A stretch of DNA of 64,000 bases. Origin: Moraxella sp035181385. GTDB lineage: Bacteria > Pseudomonadota > Gammaproteobacteria > Pseudomonadales > Moraxellaceae. Below the pieces are notes generated by a model, which was given only the letters and a program-made list of their open reading frames with translations, had not been told where the DNA came from and did no database searches. Shown here piece by piece: positions 17,026 through 26,141 of this stretch. Numbering within the stretch: the stretch's first letter is position 1; each line of letters begins with the position of its first letter. Made by a program: the position numbers and the translations under genes. Where the stretch lies: NCBI RefSeq assembly GCF_035181385.1, contig NZ_JAXCJK010000001.1:62001-126000 (forward strand), in the 5' to 3' direction.

Positions 17026-17125
17026 GCGGGCAAGAGGCTGACAACACAGCTTACAAAACCCAGCTTGTATTGTCATCATCTTTTGGTTACAATAATCGGA
17101 TTTTTAACACTTAAAAAAGTATGCG

Positions 17126-18079
17126 ATGATGAAAATCTATCTGGCAAGAAACAATGTCCAAGCAGGACCTTATAATCTTAATGAACTCAATGTCATGCTC
17201 GCCTCAGGCGAGGTGCTGCTTGATGATTTGATGTGGCATTCTGGCATGGCAAATTGGCAGAAAATTGGCGAGATGACGGGTGGTCAAGCCTGCTATCAGC
17301 CTGCCGTGCCACAGGGCAATGCGGTACAAAACAGTCATGTACAAAGCCACACGCAAAACCATGCTCACAATGAGCAGCGTGGCTTTGGCGATAATGTGGA
17401 TTTTCAAGCTGGCAGGCAAGCCGATGAGCAAAAGCGAGTGAGCGTGGCGGAGCTGTATGGGCGTAAGCCCGAGGCTAATAAGGTGCTAAAACCCATCGCC
17501 ATGCCATCTTTGACAAAGCCTGTGCATTCGGCAGGGGTAGAGTATGCGTCTGTGGGCAGTCGTTTTTTGGCGTTGGCGATTAACATGACTTTGTTCATTG
17601 TGGCGTTCATGCCTTTTGTTTCGGGGCTGATGAAACTCAATCCCGACCAACAAAAAATGACCACAGGCACCTTTGAAGCTCGCATGGCGTACGCACAGAC
17701 ACTGGCGGAGCAGCTACCAAGCCAAGTGATAACGATGACCTTGATGCTTTTGGGCGGCTTTGTGCTCATTCAGCTGCTTTTGATTGTGATGCGTGGTCAG
17801 TCCTTTGGTAAGTTGGTTATGGGCATTCGTGTCGTTGATGAAAAAACAGGCAAGCTGCCATCGTTCATGTCGCTTGTAGGGGTGCGTACATTGTTGTTGG
17901 TGGTGATTTATTGGGCGGTCTCTGCTTTGCCATTTAACCTAGCATTTGTACTGGTTGGGATAAACTACTTCATGGCAAGTGGTCATTCTAAAAAACAAGG
18001 TTGGCATGACCGCCTTGCCAAGACGGTGGTGGCGAAAGCAAATCCAAGCCAGCTTGATAAAACAACAAAAAATTCTTAA
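17126..18079 (+). CDS. RDD family membrane protein with N-terminal GYF_2 domain
   Basis: Residues about 3-50 match the GYF_2 fold (YLARNNVQAGPYNLNELNVML, followed by LMWHSGMANWQKI), a small module usually binding proline-rich peptides. A long polar linker rich in His, Gln and Asn follows. The C-terminal half is an RDD domain: SRFLALAINMTLFIVAF, a second helix GGFVLIQLLLIVMRGQSFGK, and VGVRTLLLVVIYW. RDD proteins are poorly understood; some have been linked to transport. Total length is 317 residues. It stands alone with no clear operon partner. Confidence 0.85.
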   Translation: MMKIYLARNNVQAGPYNLNELNVMLASGEVLLDDLMWHSGMANWQKIGEMTGGQACYQPAVPQGNAVQNSHVQSHTQNHAHNEQRGFGDNVDFQAGRQADEQKRVSVAELYGRKPEANKVLKPIAMPSLTKPVHSAGVEYASVGSRFLALAINMTLFIVAFMPFVSGLMKLNPDQQKMTTGTFEARMAYAQTLAEQLPSQVITMTLMLLGGFVLIQLLLIVMRGQSFGKLVMGIRVVDEKTGKLPSFMSLVGVRTLLLVVIYWAVSALPFNLAFVLVGINYFMASGHSKKQGWHDRLAKTVVAKANPSQLDKTTKNS

Positions 18080-18124
18080 TTTTTAATTTTTTAAATTATT
18101 TTTACACGATTAGCTATTTTTATT

Positions 18125-18844
18125 ATGATGAATGATTTTACCCCTGAGCAATTGGCCATCTTACAAAAAGTGCAATTGCCAAATGACTGGAAAACAGCAC
18201 TTGCTCACGAATTGGTGAGTGAGAATATGGCAAAATTGCGTGAATTTTTACGCCATGAATATGCTCAGGGCAAGACAATTTACCCACCTAAGGATAAGAT
18301 TTTTAATGCTTTAAATACCACACCTTTGTCTGCTGTCAAGGTTGTGATACTAGGACAAGATCCTTATCATGGTGCAGGACAAGCGATGGGATTGTCATTT
18401 TCTGTGCCAAAAATCATTCCAAAACCACCAAGCCTACAAAATATCTTAGGTGAACTTGCTACTGATTTGGGTGTGCCTATCTCGGTACATGGAGATTTGA
18501 CACATTGGGCAAATCAAGGCGTCTTATTGCTTAATGCAACTTTGACAGTAGAAAGTGGGCAGGCAGGCAGCCATCAAAACCGTGGCTGGGAAGGGTTTAC
18601 TGATGCGGTGATTGATGTCATCAATAAACAAACCGACAAGACGGTTTTTATATTATGGGGTAGTTATGCTAAGAAAAAAGGGCGGTTTATTGATGCATCT
18701 CGCCACTTAATCCTGACTGCAACACACCCATCGCCATTGTCGGCAAATCGTGGTGGGTTTTTTGGCTCTCGCCCTTTTTCGCAGACTAACACATACTTAG
18801 CTAGACATGGCAAGACGCCTATTGATTGGCTATTGCCACGATGA
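18125..18844 (+). CDS. ung: Uracil-DNA glycosylase
   Basis: Family 1 uracil-DNA glycosylase removes uracil from DNA to start base excision repair. The 239-residue sequence has the water-activating motif GQDPYHG (Asp79), the PPSLQNI loop, the NATLTVESGQAGSH block, and the DNA-intercalation loop HPSPLSA with His201. The start ATG (18125) is followed by a second ATG codon, and there is no strong ribosome binding site. tadA follows after 36 bases and may share its transcript. Confidence 0.97.
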   Translation: MMNDFTPEQLAILQKVQLPNDWKTALAHELVSENMAKLREFLRHEYAQGKTIYPPKDKIFNALNTTPLSAVKVVILGQDPYHGAGQAMGLSFSVPKIIPKPPSLQNILGELATDLGVPISVHGDLTHWANQGVLLLNATLTVESGQAGSHQNRGWEGFTDAVIDVINKQTDKTVFILWGSYAKKKGRFIDASRHLILTATHPSPLSANRGGFFGSRPFSQTNTYLARHGKTPIDWLLPR

Positions 18845-18880
18845 TGAAGCTAATGGTTTGTCTTATTAAGAGGTGGTAAA

Positions 18881-19414
18881 ATGATGGATTTTGCCACGCT
18901 GACATTTTGGTCGCTGTTTGATGTCGCTATGATGAATAAAGCATTACAGCTTGCTAGACACGGAATAAGTCAAGATGAAATTCCAGTGGGGGCAGTGGTG
19001 GTGCATGAGGGAAAGATTCTAGGTGAGGGTTTTAATTGCCCCATTGGTACAAACGATGCGACACATCATGCTGAGATAGTTGCCATTCGTCAGGCTTGCC
19101 GAACAATTAACAATTATCGCCTACCTGCCAAAAGTACATTGTATGTTACACTTGAACCTTGCACCATGTGTTTTGGGGCGATTATTCATAGCCGTGTCAG
19201 TCGTGTGGTTTTTGGTGCTTATGAGCCAAAAGCTGGTGTGATAACCAGTCAGCTTGATTTGCCAAATCAGACTTTTTATAATCATAAAATCAGTGTTCAA
19301 GGTGGGCTTTTGGCGTATGAAAGCGGGCGAGTTTTAAGCGAGTTTTTTAAAAAAAAGCGACAGGAAAAACGCCAAATCAAGCAGCAAATAACTAAAAAAT
19401 CAAACAGCGAGTAA
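18881..19414 (+). CDS. tadA: tRNA-specific adenosine deaminase
   Basis: TadA deaminates A34 to inosine in tRNA-Arg(ACG), which allows decoding of CGU, CGC and CGA codons. The zinc site reads H63-A64-E65 and P93-C94-T95-M96-C97, all intact in 177 residues. An AGAGG lies 7 bases before the ATG at 18881. The N-terminus carries about 14 extra residues before the conserved MMNKALQLA. The C-terminal tail is strongly basic (KKKRQEKRQIKQQ), as often seen for tRNA binding. cmk begins 17 bases after the stop. Confidence 0.95.
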   Translation: MMDFATLTFWSLFDVAMMNKALQLARHGISQDEIPVGAVVVHEGKILGEGFNCPIGTNDATHHAEIVAIRQACRTINNYRLPAKSTLYVTLEPCTMCFGAIIHSRVSRVVFGAYEPKAGVITSQLDLPNQTFYNHKISVQGGLLAYESGRVLSEFFKKKRQEKRQIKQQITKKSNSE

Positions 19415-19431
19415 ATAATGAGTACAAAGTC

Positions 19432-20136
19432 ATGACAAATCCAATCATCATCACGATTGACGGACCGTCTGGGGCTGGCAAAGGGACGGTGGCATATCGC
19501 CTTGCTGAGTATTTTGGCTTTGAGCTGCTTGATAGCGGAGCTTTATACCGCATTGTTGGCCTGCTGGCTCATCAAGAGGGTCTGTTGAATAAGACCGATG
19601 AAACTGATGAAACACTAGAAGATAAGTTGGCGACATTCACCAAATCTTTGAAATTATCATTTCTTCCAAACCCAACTGCTAAAACGGTTGAAATTTTAGT
19701 GGACAACCAATTATTGCAACAAGATATTCGCAATGAGGTGGTGGGAGGGTATGCGTCCCAAGTGGCTGTTTTTCCAAAAGTTCGCACTGCTTTGCTTGAT
19801 TTACAAAAAAATATTGCACAAGAGAAGGCGGGTCTGGTGGCAGACGGTCGAGACATGGGGACGGTGGTATTTCCTGACGCGTCCGCCAAGGTATTTTTAA
19901 CCGCAAGTGCTCAGACACGAGCAAATAGGCGTGTGATGCAATTACAAAATTTAGGCAAAGTGGCGGATTATGAAGCCATTTTAGCAGATATTGTGGCCAG
20001 AGATGAGCGAGACGAAAACCGTGTGGCCGCCCCCAGTCGCCCTGCATTAGATGCTTATGTCATAGACAGCTCAAACAAGTCGGCAGATGAAGTTTTTGAT
20101 GAAATTTTGTCATTTATCAAGGCCAAGCTATCTTGA
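19432..20136 (+). CDS. cmk: Cytidylate kinase
   Basis: CMP/dCMP kinase phosphorylates CMP and dCMP with ATP. The 234-residue sequence has the Walker A motif GPSGAGKGT (11-19), the substrate-binding LDSGALYR, the insert domain characteristic of the bacterial enzyme, and DGRDMGTVVFPDA. It is followed by rpsA, an order conserved in many gammaproteobacteria (cmk-rpsA-ihfB). The start lacks a strong ribosome binding site. Confidence 0.96.
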   Translation: MTNPIIITIDGPSGAGKGTVAYRLAEYFGFELLDSGALYRIVGLLAHQEGLLNKTDETDETLEDKLATFTKSLKLSFLPNPTAKTVEILVDNQLLQQDIRNEVVGGYASQVAVFPKVRTALLDLQKNIAQEKAGLVADGRDMGTVVFPDASAKVFLTASAQTRANRRVMQLQNLGKVADYEAILADIVARDERDENRVAAPSRPALDAYVIDSSNKSADEVFDEILSFIKAKLS

Positions 20137-20181
20137 TGCTTGCTCGTTGCATACAAAATGCTATCTATCTTGTCAAGACTG

Positions 20182-20190
20182 TGATATAAT
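20182..20190 (+). promoter_or_regulatory. Candidate rpsA promoter (extended -10)
   Basis: TGATATAAT gives a perfect TATAAT (20185-20190) preceded by TG at the extended -10 position; no good -35 is seen. Transcription would start about 110 bases before rpsA, leaving a structured leader in which S1 autoregulation could act, as known for rpsA in E. coli. Confidence 0.5.
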
Positions 20191-20307
20191 TGCTAGGTTT
20201 ATTATTTTTGTGCTGTTATTAAGCTAAAAACCAGTATCTCTTAATGACACATATCACCAGAACCGTACTGAGCTGGACAGGCTACGGCTAATTTTAAGGT
20301 ATTACTA

Positions 20308-21981
20308 ATGAGTTTATCATTTGCTGAACTGTTTGAACAAAGCAACGCCAACGAAATCAAGGTTGAAATTGGTGCTGTGATTTCTGGTACTGTTGTTGCT
20401 ATTGACAACGAGCGTATCACTGTTGATACTGGCCTTAAATCAGAAGGCTTTATCGCTCGTTCAGAATTTTTGAACGAAGCTGGTGAATTGGAAGTTGCTA
20501 TCGGTGATAAAGTTGATGTTGTTGTTGAAAAAGTTGACAACGGTATGGGCGAAACCGTGCTTTCTCGTGAAAAAGCAAAGCGTGAGGAAAGCTGGCGTGC
20601 ACTTGAACAGCTTCATGAAAATGACGAAATTGTTACTGGTCTTATTTCTTCTAAGGTTAAAGGTGGCTTTACCGTTGAAATCGGTTCTGTGCGTGCATTC
20701 TTGCCAGGTTCGTTGGTGGATGTTCGTCCAGTGCGTGAAACTACTCATCTAGAAGGCAAAGAGCTAGAATTTAAGGTTATCAAGATTGATAAACAACGCA
20801 ATAACATTGTAGTATCTCGCCGTGCAGTGATGGAAGCTGAAAACAGTGCTGAGCGTGATGAACTGCTTGCCAAGCTAGAAGAAGGTATGGAAGTCAATGG
20901 TATTGTTAAAAATCTAACCGACTACGGTGCATTTGTTGACCTAGGTGGTATTGATGGTCTTCTGCACATTACTGATATGGCTTGGAAGCGTATCAAGCAT
21001 CCATCAGAGGCGGTAGAAGTTGGTCAAGATCTTAAAGTTAAGGTATTGAAATTTGACCGTGAGCGTAACCGTGTTAGCTTGGGCTTAAAGCAGCTTGGCT
21101 CTGATCCATGGGGCGAGGTTGAAAAAACTTACCCAGTTGGTACCATCACTAAGGCTCGTGTAACCAACCTAACTGATTATGGTTGCTTTGCTGAAATCGC
21201 TGAAGGCATTGAGGGCTTGGTGCATGTTTCTGAAATGGATCATACCAACAAAAATATCCATCCATCAAAAGTTGTTCAAGTTGGTGACGAAGTTGATGTC
21301 ATGGTTCTTGAAATTGATGGCGAGCGTCGTCGTATCAGCTTGGGCATCAAACAAACCATGCCAAACCCATGGGCTGAATTTGACAAAAACCATGCTAAGG
21401 GCGATAAGATTTCTGGTACCATCAAATCAATCACTGACTTTGGCCTGTTCATTGGTCTAGAAGGTGGTATCGATGGCTTGGTTCACCTATCGGACATCTC
21501 TTGGACTGAGTCTGGTGAAGAAGCTATCCGCAACTATAGCAAAGGCGATACTGTAGAAGCAGTTGTTCTGCAAGTAGATGCAGATGCCAACCGTATTAGT
21601 TTGGGTATCAAACAGCTTAATTCTGACCCATTTAATGAGTATCTATTGGCCAATGACCGTGGTGCCATCGTAAAAGGCTTGGTAAAAGAAGTTGATGCCA
21701 AGGGTGCGGTGATTACACTGGCTGACGAAGTTGAAGGTTACTTGGTCGCTGCTGATATCTCTCGTGAGCGTGTTGAGGATGCGTCAAAAGCTTTGAATGT
21801 TGGTGATGAAGTTGAAGCGAAGATTGTTCGTGTTGATCGCAAATCTCGTGGCATTACTTTATCTGTCAAAGCTAAAGATGAAGCTGATGAGCGTCAAGCC
21901 ATCAAAGAGCTTTCTAATGCTGCATCAGACAACCAACCAAAAACACTGGGCGATATTTTTGCCGACCAGCTAAAAGGTTGA
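20308..21981 (+). CDS. rpsA: 30S ribosomal protein S1
   Basis: S1 binds mRNA on the 30S subunit and is needed to start translation on structured or weakly Shine-Dalgarno mRNAs. The 557 residues equal the E. coli length and hold six S1 OB-fold repeats, visible from recurring blocks such as GIVKNLTDYGAFVDLGGIDGLLHITDM and GTIKSITDFGLFIGLEGGIDGLVHLSD taken in part. AAGG stands 10 bases before the ATG. It lies between cmk and ihfB and has its own likely promoter and terminator. Confidence 0.98.
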   Translation: MSLSFAELFEQSNANEIKVEIGAVISGTVVAIDNERITVDTGLKSEGFIARSEFLNEAGELEVAIGDKVDVVVEKVDNGMGETVLSREKAKREESWRALEQLHENDEIVTGLISSKVKGGFTVEIGSVRAFLPGSLVDVRPVRETTHLEGKELEFKVIKIDKQRNNIVVSRRAVMEAENSAERDELLAKLEEGMEVNGIVKNLTDYGAFVDLGGIDGLLHITDMAWKRIKHPSEAVEVGQDLKVKVLKFDRERNRVSLGLKQLGSDPWGEVEKTYPVGTITKARVTNLTDYGCFAEIAEGIEGLVHVSEMDHTNKNIHPSKVVQVGDEVDVMVLEIDGERRRISLGIKQTMPNPWAEFDKNHAKGDKISGTIKSITDFGLFIGLEGGIDGLVHLSDISWTESGEEAIRNYSKGDTVEAVVLQVDADANRISLGIKQLNSDPFNEYLLANDRGAIVKGLVKEVDAKGAVITLADEVEGYLVAADISRERVEDASKALNVGDEVEAKIVRVDRKSRGITLSVKAKDEADERQAIKELSNAASDNQPKTLGDIFADQLKG

Positions 21982-21996
21982 TTTCTACTTGGTGAT

Positions 21997-22028
21997 AAAA
22001 AAAGAGCGGTTTTTACCGCTCTTTTTTT
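21997..22028 (+). terminator. Terminator after rpsA
   Basis: AAAGAGCGGT pairs perfectly with ACCGCTCTTT around a TTTT loop, followed by more T. It lies 19 bases past the rpsA stop. Confidence 0.9.
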
Positions 22029-22290
22029 ATGTGTATCTAAAAAGAGGTTTGTACATGACATATGGTTGGCACGCCAATTGCAAAATATTTTAAAAATATG
22101 ATAGAATGTTTGCTAGATTGATGAAAATTCACAAAAATTTATTCACATTTAGTGATTTTTCCGTTATTATTATATTTCTATTTTAGATATAATATTTGAA
22201 GAAAAAAAACTTATACAAAGATTGAATTTTGGTTAAATCCAAGGATTTAAAGACATTGTTGTCATTTTTTGAACCATTCAAGGTGGGTAT

Positions 22291-22599
22291 ATGCAACCAG
22301 CACAGCAAGTAATTAACAGGTCTGACCTTATTTCTAATTTGGCATCGGTATGTGATGGTGTTGAGGAGCCTGTTGTTGATGAGGCAGTGCGTGAAATCAT
22401 TAACTTAATGGTGGATTGTTTATCGCATGATGGGCGTGTGGAAGTGCGAGGCTTTGGTAGTTTTTGTCTACACCATCGCAATGCCCGCAATGCCCGCAAT
22501 CCACGCACAGGTGAGTCAGTTGCTGTTGAAGCTAAGGCTGTGCCATATTTTAAGCCTGGTAAGATGCTAAGAGAAATGGTAAATGAGGCTAATGATTAG
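22291..22599 (+). CDS. ihfB: Integration host factor subunit beta
   Basis: IhfB pairs with IhfA to bend DNA sharply at specific sites, acting in recombination, replication and transcription. The 102 residues show the HU/IHF fold: an N-terminal helical dimerisation part, then GRVEVRGFGSFCLHHR and the DNA-intercalating arm RNARNPRTGE, closing with VPYFKPGKMLREMV. A TATAAT at 22188-22193 could be the -10 of its promoter. A perfect ribosome binding site is missing; GGTGGG lies close to the ATG. Confidence 0.95.
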   Translation: MQPAQQVINRSDLISNLASVCDGVEEPVVDEAVREIINLMVDCLSHDGRVEVRGFGSFCLHHRNARNARNPRTGESVAVEAKAVPYFKPGKMLREMVNEAND

Positions 22600-22662
22600 T
22601 CATTTTTCTTATTATTTTTTTATTGTCAAATCTTGATTATTTAACCAAAAAAGAGAAAAGAT

Positions 22663-23025
22663 ATGCATATTGTTTTGGTTGTATTATTGGTGGCTGTATG
22701 TGCCTATGCGATAGGCTTGGTGCTATTAAACAATAGCGAGGTTGCGGTGAATTTGATGTTCTCAAATGTACCAACCATGAATCTTGGTCTGTTGCTTGTG
22801 ATTACTATCATTTTGGGCATTGTGCTAGGAATGTTACTTGCACTTTTGGTATTTCGTGTGTTGCAAAATAAATGGGAAATCAGCCGCCTGACGAAAGAAC
22901 TTAAACTAGCTCAAACTCAGCTTACTGAAGCAAACATCAAACTCGCCAAGCAAGCCGAAGTGCATTCTGCTGAAATAGTGGCGACCGAAGGTGCCTCATC
23001 AATCAATAATCCTCCCAATCTATAA
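22663..23025 (+). CDS. lapA: LapA family (DUF1049) inner-membrane protein
   Basis: LapA with LapB controls LPS amount by regulating LpxC turnover in E. coli. The 120-residue protein has two membrane helices (about 3-22 and 38-66) joined by a short VAVNLMFSNVPTMNLGL segment typical of the family, and a cytoplasmic coiled coil (ISRLTKELKLAQTQLTEAN). The order ihfB-lapA-(lapB)-pyrF is conserved in enterics; here lapB is absent from between lapA and pyrF. Function is inferred from family and order. Confidence 0.82.
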   Translation: MHIVLVVLLVAVCAYAIGLVLLNNSEVAVNLMFSNVPTMNLGLLLVITIILGIVLGMLLALLVFRVLQNKWEISRLTKELKLAQTQLTEANIKLAKQAEVHSAEIVATEGASSINNPPNL

Positions 23026-23052
23026 ATTATAGAGCATTATTAAGGAAATGTG

Positions 23053-23745
23053 ATGGTCAGTTCTCCAATTATAGTGGCGGTGGATAAGCATGATCTAAAT
23101 GGTGCTTTGACTCTTGCTGATGGTTTAGACCCAAAGCTTTGTCGCTTAAAAGTAGGGAAGGAGCTGTTTACTATTTGTGGCCCAAAGGTGGTACAAGAGT
23201 TTCACCAGCGTGGCTTTGAAGTATTTTTGGATTTAAAATTCCATGACATTCCAAATACAACTGCCCAAGCGGTATTATCGGCAGCAGACATGGGCGTATG
23301 GATGGTAAATTTGCATGCCTCTGCTGGTTCAAAGGCGATGATGCTTGCCAAATCTCGTCTACAAGCAGGTGGCTATAATACCATGCTTATTGCGGTAACG
23401 GTACTAACTTCAATGTCAGACAGTGATTTGATGGAGCTTGGTATTTTTAGTACTGCTAAGGATCATGTACTTAAATTGGCAACCTTAACCAAAAATTCAG
23501 GGCTTGATGGTGTGGTATGTTCTGCTCAAGAGGCGCAAATGTTAAAACAAGTGCTAGGGCAAGAATTTAAACTCATCACGCCAGGCATTCGTTTGGCAAC
23601 AGACAGTGCTGATGATCAGCACAGGATATGCACCCCAAAAGATGCACTGGCTAATGGCTCAGATTATTTGGTGATTGGGCGTTCCATCACGGGTGCGAAT
23701 AACCCAAATGAGAAATTGCACTTAATTTTGAATGATTTTAATTAA
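23053..23745 (+). CDS. pyrF: Orotidine 5'-phosphate decarboxylase
   Basis: PyrF decarboxylates OMP to UMP, the last step of de novo pyrimidine synthesis. The catalytic tetrad block FLDLKFHDIPNT places Asp60, Lys62 and Asp65 as expected. The phosphate-binding end is TPGIRL followed by DYLVIGRSIT. The length is 230 residues. AAGGA ends 6 bases before ATG 23053, so I prefer it to the GTG one codon upstream. Confidence 0.97.
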   Translation: MVSSPIIVAVDKHDLNGALTLADGLDPKLCRLKVGKELFTICGPKVVQEFHQRGFEVFLDLKFHDIPNTTAQAVLSAADMGVWMVNLHASAGSKAMMLAKSRLQAGGYNTMLIAVTVLTSMSDSDLMELGIFSTAKDHVLKLATLTKNSGLDGVVCSAQEAQMLKQVLGQEFKLITPGIRLATDSADDQHRICTPKDALANGSDYLVIGRSITGANNPNEKLHLILNDFN

Positions 23746-23760
23746 ATGGTTTTGTTGGCA

Positions 23761-23797
23761 ATAAAGCAGTCTTTATTAGGCTGTTTTATTTTTTTTG
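23761..23797 (+). terminator. Terminator after pyrF
   Basis: ATAAAGCAGTC pairs imperfectly with GGCTGTTTTAT and is followed by a run of T. It lies between the convergent pyrF and ybeY. Confidence 0.6.
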
Positions 23798-23818
23798 ACC
23801 ATAAAAATTGTAAGAAAA

Positions 23819-24352
23819 TTAGGAGTAAGGATCATCAATACCTAATTCTCGTAAAATTTCAATTTCAAAATTCTCCATCTCAACAGCGTCTTTATCGCTG
23901 ATCTCATGATCAAAACCTAGCAAGTGTAACAAGCCATGCACGAGTAAATGTGTTAAGTGATTGATAAAAGGTTTATTTTGTTCTTTGGCTTCACGCACCA
24001 AAACATCATGGCAAATAATGAGTTCGCCCAAAGGCACTCCTCCCATCACTTCCATGATGTCAGATGATAAAGCACTTGGATAAGATAAAATATTGGTAGC
24101 ATAATCTTTGCCACGAGCGTCTAGATTCAGCTGTCTGCCCTCAATATCATTTGTGATATAAATATCCACCATTTTTGGCTTATGCCAATAGTCTGATGCG
24201 TTATTAAAATAGGCAAATTTTAGTCCGTCATACATTTTATTGCTCATGACAGTCATGACATGGCCGATGACTTTGGTTAAATACTGCGTATCGTATTGAC
24301 TACTGTCTATGTCGTCATGATGGCTAATAAAAACTTCTGTTGCATCAGGCAT
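23819..24352 (-). CDS. ybeY: Endoribonuclease YbeY
   Basis: YbeY is a metal-dependent RNase needed for 16S rRNA 3'-end maturation and ribosome quality control. The metal motif HxxxHxxxxxH is intact in HGLLHLLGFDHE. I place the start at ATG 24352 since AGGAAG lies 5 bases upstream; a GTG two codons earlier is also possible. The gene overlaps the end of ybeZ by 8 bases, so translation is probably coupled. Length is 177 residues, with an N-terminal extension compared with E. coli. Confidence 0.94.
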   Translation of the reverse strand: MPDATEVFISHHDDIDSSQYDTQYLTKVIGHVMTVMSNKMYDGLKFAYFNNASDYWHKPKMVDIYITNDIEGRQLNLDARGKDYATNILSYPSALSSDIMEVMGGVPLGELIICHDVLVREAKEQNKPFINHLTHLLVHGLLHLLGFDHEISDKDAVEMENFEIEILRELGIDDPYS

Positions 24353-25406
24353 TGCCACTTCCTACTTCTTTTTGGTTTTTGTCAGCTTTTTCAATGATGT
24401 GGGCGGCTTTGCGTGCAGATTTTATTTTTTCTTGTTCTTCATCAAAATCATCATAAGCTTGAACAATTTTTTGCACCAAATGATGACGTACCACATCTTT
24501 GCTGTCAAAATAGGTAATATGGATTTCATCAATTTTTGATAAAATGTGAAGTGCTTGTGATAAGCCGGATTTATGCCCACGAGGTAGGTCTACCTGTGTC
24601 ATATCCCCCGTAATAACTGCACGAGAACCAAAGCCTAAGCGAGTTAGGAACATTTTCATTTGTTCTGGTGTGGTGTTTTGTGCCTCATCTAAAATAACAA
24701 AACTGTTGTTGAGTGTGCGTCCACGCATATAGGCAAGTGGTGCAACTTCGATGACTTGACGCTCAAGTAATTTGCCTACTTTTTCAAAACCAAGCATCTC
24801 ATACAATGCATCATATAAAGGCCGTAGATAAGGGTCGATTTTTTGACTCAAGTCCCCTGGCAAAAAGCCTAACTTCTCGCCAGCTTCCACCGCAGGACGC
24901 ACAAGTAAAATACGCTCAATCTCACCACGCTCCAACATGTCAACAGCACACGCCACCGCTAAATAAGTCTTACCTGTGCCAGCAGGACCCACACCAAATG
25001 ACACATCAGAGACAAGAATTTTTTTGACATATTCTTGTTGATTATAGCCACGAGGTGTAATTTTACCTTTACGGGTGCGTAAGCTGATATCGGCGTACGA
25101 TTTGTTTTTGTTAGGTTCATTCATCTCATAATCTTTATTATTGTCATAAGACAGGCTAGATTGAATGATGAGATGCAGTTCTTCGCTGTCAATATTGTCA
25201 TCTGCAATTTCAGCCAACTTATTGATGATAAACTCACCACGCTCCACAGCGGTTAAATCGCCTGTTAATATGAATGAATTTTGGCGTTGAACAATCTGAA
25301 TGTCTAGGCGTTCTTGGAGATATTTTAGGTGTTTGTTGTATTCACCAGCCAGATTTCTTAGGGTATTGGCATCTAATTCTAGGATAATCGTGCGAGAGAT
25401 GGTCAA
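24345..25406 (-). CDS. ybeZ: PhoH-like ATPase YbeZ
   Basis: YbeZ is a cytoplasmic PhoH-type P-loop ATPase that works with YbeY in rRNA processing. The 353-residue protein has an N-terminal small domain, the Walker A motif GPAGTGKTYLA, Walker B VILDEAQN, and GDMTQVDLP. The start codon is TTG (25404-25406), supported by AAGGA 6 bases upstream and the lack of a nearby in-frame ATG. A charged tail (EEQEKIKSARKAAHIIEK) ends the protein. It overlaps ybeY. Confidence 0.94.
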   Translation of the reverse strand: MTISRTIILELDANTLRNLAGEYNKHLKYLQERLDIQIVQRQNSFILTGDLTAVERGEFIINKLAEIADDNIDSEELHLIIQSSLSYDNNKDYEMNEPNKNKSYADISLRTRKGKITPRGYNQQEYVKKILVSDVSFGVGPAGTGKTYLAVACAVDMLERGEIERILLVRPAVEAGEKLGFLPGDLSQKIDPYLRPLYDALYEMLGFEKVGKLLERQVIEVAPLAYMRGRTLNNSFVILDEAQNTTPEQMKMFLTRLGFGSRAVITGDMTQVDLPRGHKSGLSQALHILSKIDEIHITYFDSKDVVRHHLVQKIVQAYDDFDEEQEKIKSARKAAHIIEKADKNQKEVGSGNA

Positions 25407-25673
25407 GAATGTTTCCTTTTTTTTGAGTAAATAAGTCTTGTGTTATGTGTTTGAATGAACGATGCGACTATAATAAGGATTTGGGTTGGGATTTTCAAGA
25501 GGGGTAAAATGGTCTTATTACCATAAGACATAAAAATGGTATTAAAAAAAGATAGGGTGCTGAGCTTTAAAATATGCTTAAATGACTAAGCAACAAGCTT
25601 AAATAATCATGATAAACACCAAATCTTGGTGATGGATAACTGCTATGAGCAGGTATGGCTAACAAACATGATC
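25407..25673. other. Intergenic region upstream of ybeZ
   Basis: No gene is supported here. The only clear structure is a perfect 7-bp inverted repeat, GTCTTAT-TACC-ATAAGAC (25512-25529), about 105 bases upstream of the ybeZ start. The ybeZ promoter must lie here. Confidence 0.4.
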
Positions 25674-25707
25674 AAAAACCCTTCTCAGTACATTGAGAAG
25701 GGTTTTT
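25674..25707. terminator. Terminator after tRNA-Asn
   Basis: AAAAACCCTTCTCA pairs perfectly with TGAGAAGGGTTTTT around a 6-base loop. It works in both directions and sits 22 bases past the tRNA-Asn 3' end. Confidence 0.88.
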
Positions 25708-25729
25708 GATTGCTATTTCTAGCTTAATA

Positions 25730-25805
25730 TGGCTCCCCAACCTGGGCTCGAACCAGGGACACACGGATTAACAGTCCGATGCTCTACCGACTGAGCTATT
25801 GGGGA
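25730..25805 (-). tRNA. tRNA-Asn (GTT)
   Basis: A full cloverleaf reads on the minus strand: acceptor TCCCCAA pairs with TTGGGGA, the T loop is GGTTCGAGCC, and anticodon GTT is at 25770-25772. The CCA end is encoded (25730-25732). Confidence 0.97.
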
Positions 25806-25835
25806 ATATCTAGCAAGTCGCTTAATATGAGGCGT

Positions 25836-25863
25836 ATTATAACAGCTAATTTTTACTTGTCAA
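25836..25863 (-). promoter_or_regulatory. Promoter of tRNA-Asn
   Basis: On the minus strand a perfect TTGACA (25858-25863) is 16 bases from a perfect TATAAT (25836-25841), followed by ACGCC. It matches the layout of the tRNA-Val promoter, including the TATAATACGC string. Confidence 0.8.
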
Positions 25864-25952
25864 CAATTTTTTTAACTTTTTTATTTAACTTTTATTTAAA
25901 TATCTCAAAAGTATTTTTGCATTTAACTTTGTATCAAATGACAAAAATAAAA

Positions 25953-26135
25953 AACCAAGGTGCCGCTACAAAGGGGTAACCATGAACCGTAAGGTTCAAG
26001 GCGGAACACACCACTATTTATTACGGCTTCCTGATACATCACAAGATGCAGGCCTGCACAACAAAATAGTAGGAGTGCGTTCCTAGGATAAAATTATCGG
26101 CTCAGGAATACGCTTTGCTGGCGAACACCCCAGTT
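25953..26135 (-). ncRNA. ssrS: 6S RNA
   Basis: The minus-strand sequence carries the marks of 6S RNA, which mimics an open promoter and holds sigma70 RNA polymerase in stationary phase. It has GGGTGTTCGCC near the 5' end, the CCTGAGCCGATAA block, CCTTGAACCTTACGGTTCATGG, and a GCGGCACC closing arm. The 5' AACTGGGGTG pairs with the 3' CACCTTGGTT, giving the terminal stem. The length of about 183 nt equals the E. coli RNA. Ends are set from the promoter and terminal pairing and could shift by a few bases. Confidence 0.9.
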
Positions 26136-26141
26136 GCGGTC

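Noticed and set aside
19418..19435. Five-codon frame (ATG AGT ACA AAG TCA TGA) overlapping the cmk start
   Set aside because: Short ATGA overlaps arise by chance; there is no ribosome binding site and no repetition as at copA.
22470..22505. Triplicated AATGCCCGC in ihfB as a repeat expansion
   Set aside because: The encoded arm has the same length as in E. coli IhfB, so no expansion took place.
25779..25979. A 66-codon plus-strand frame across tRNA-Asn, its promoter and the 6S RNA 3' end
   Set aside because: The stretch is explained by RNA genes on the other strand; the translation is low-complexity.
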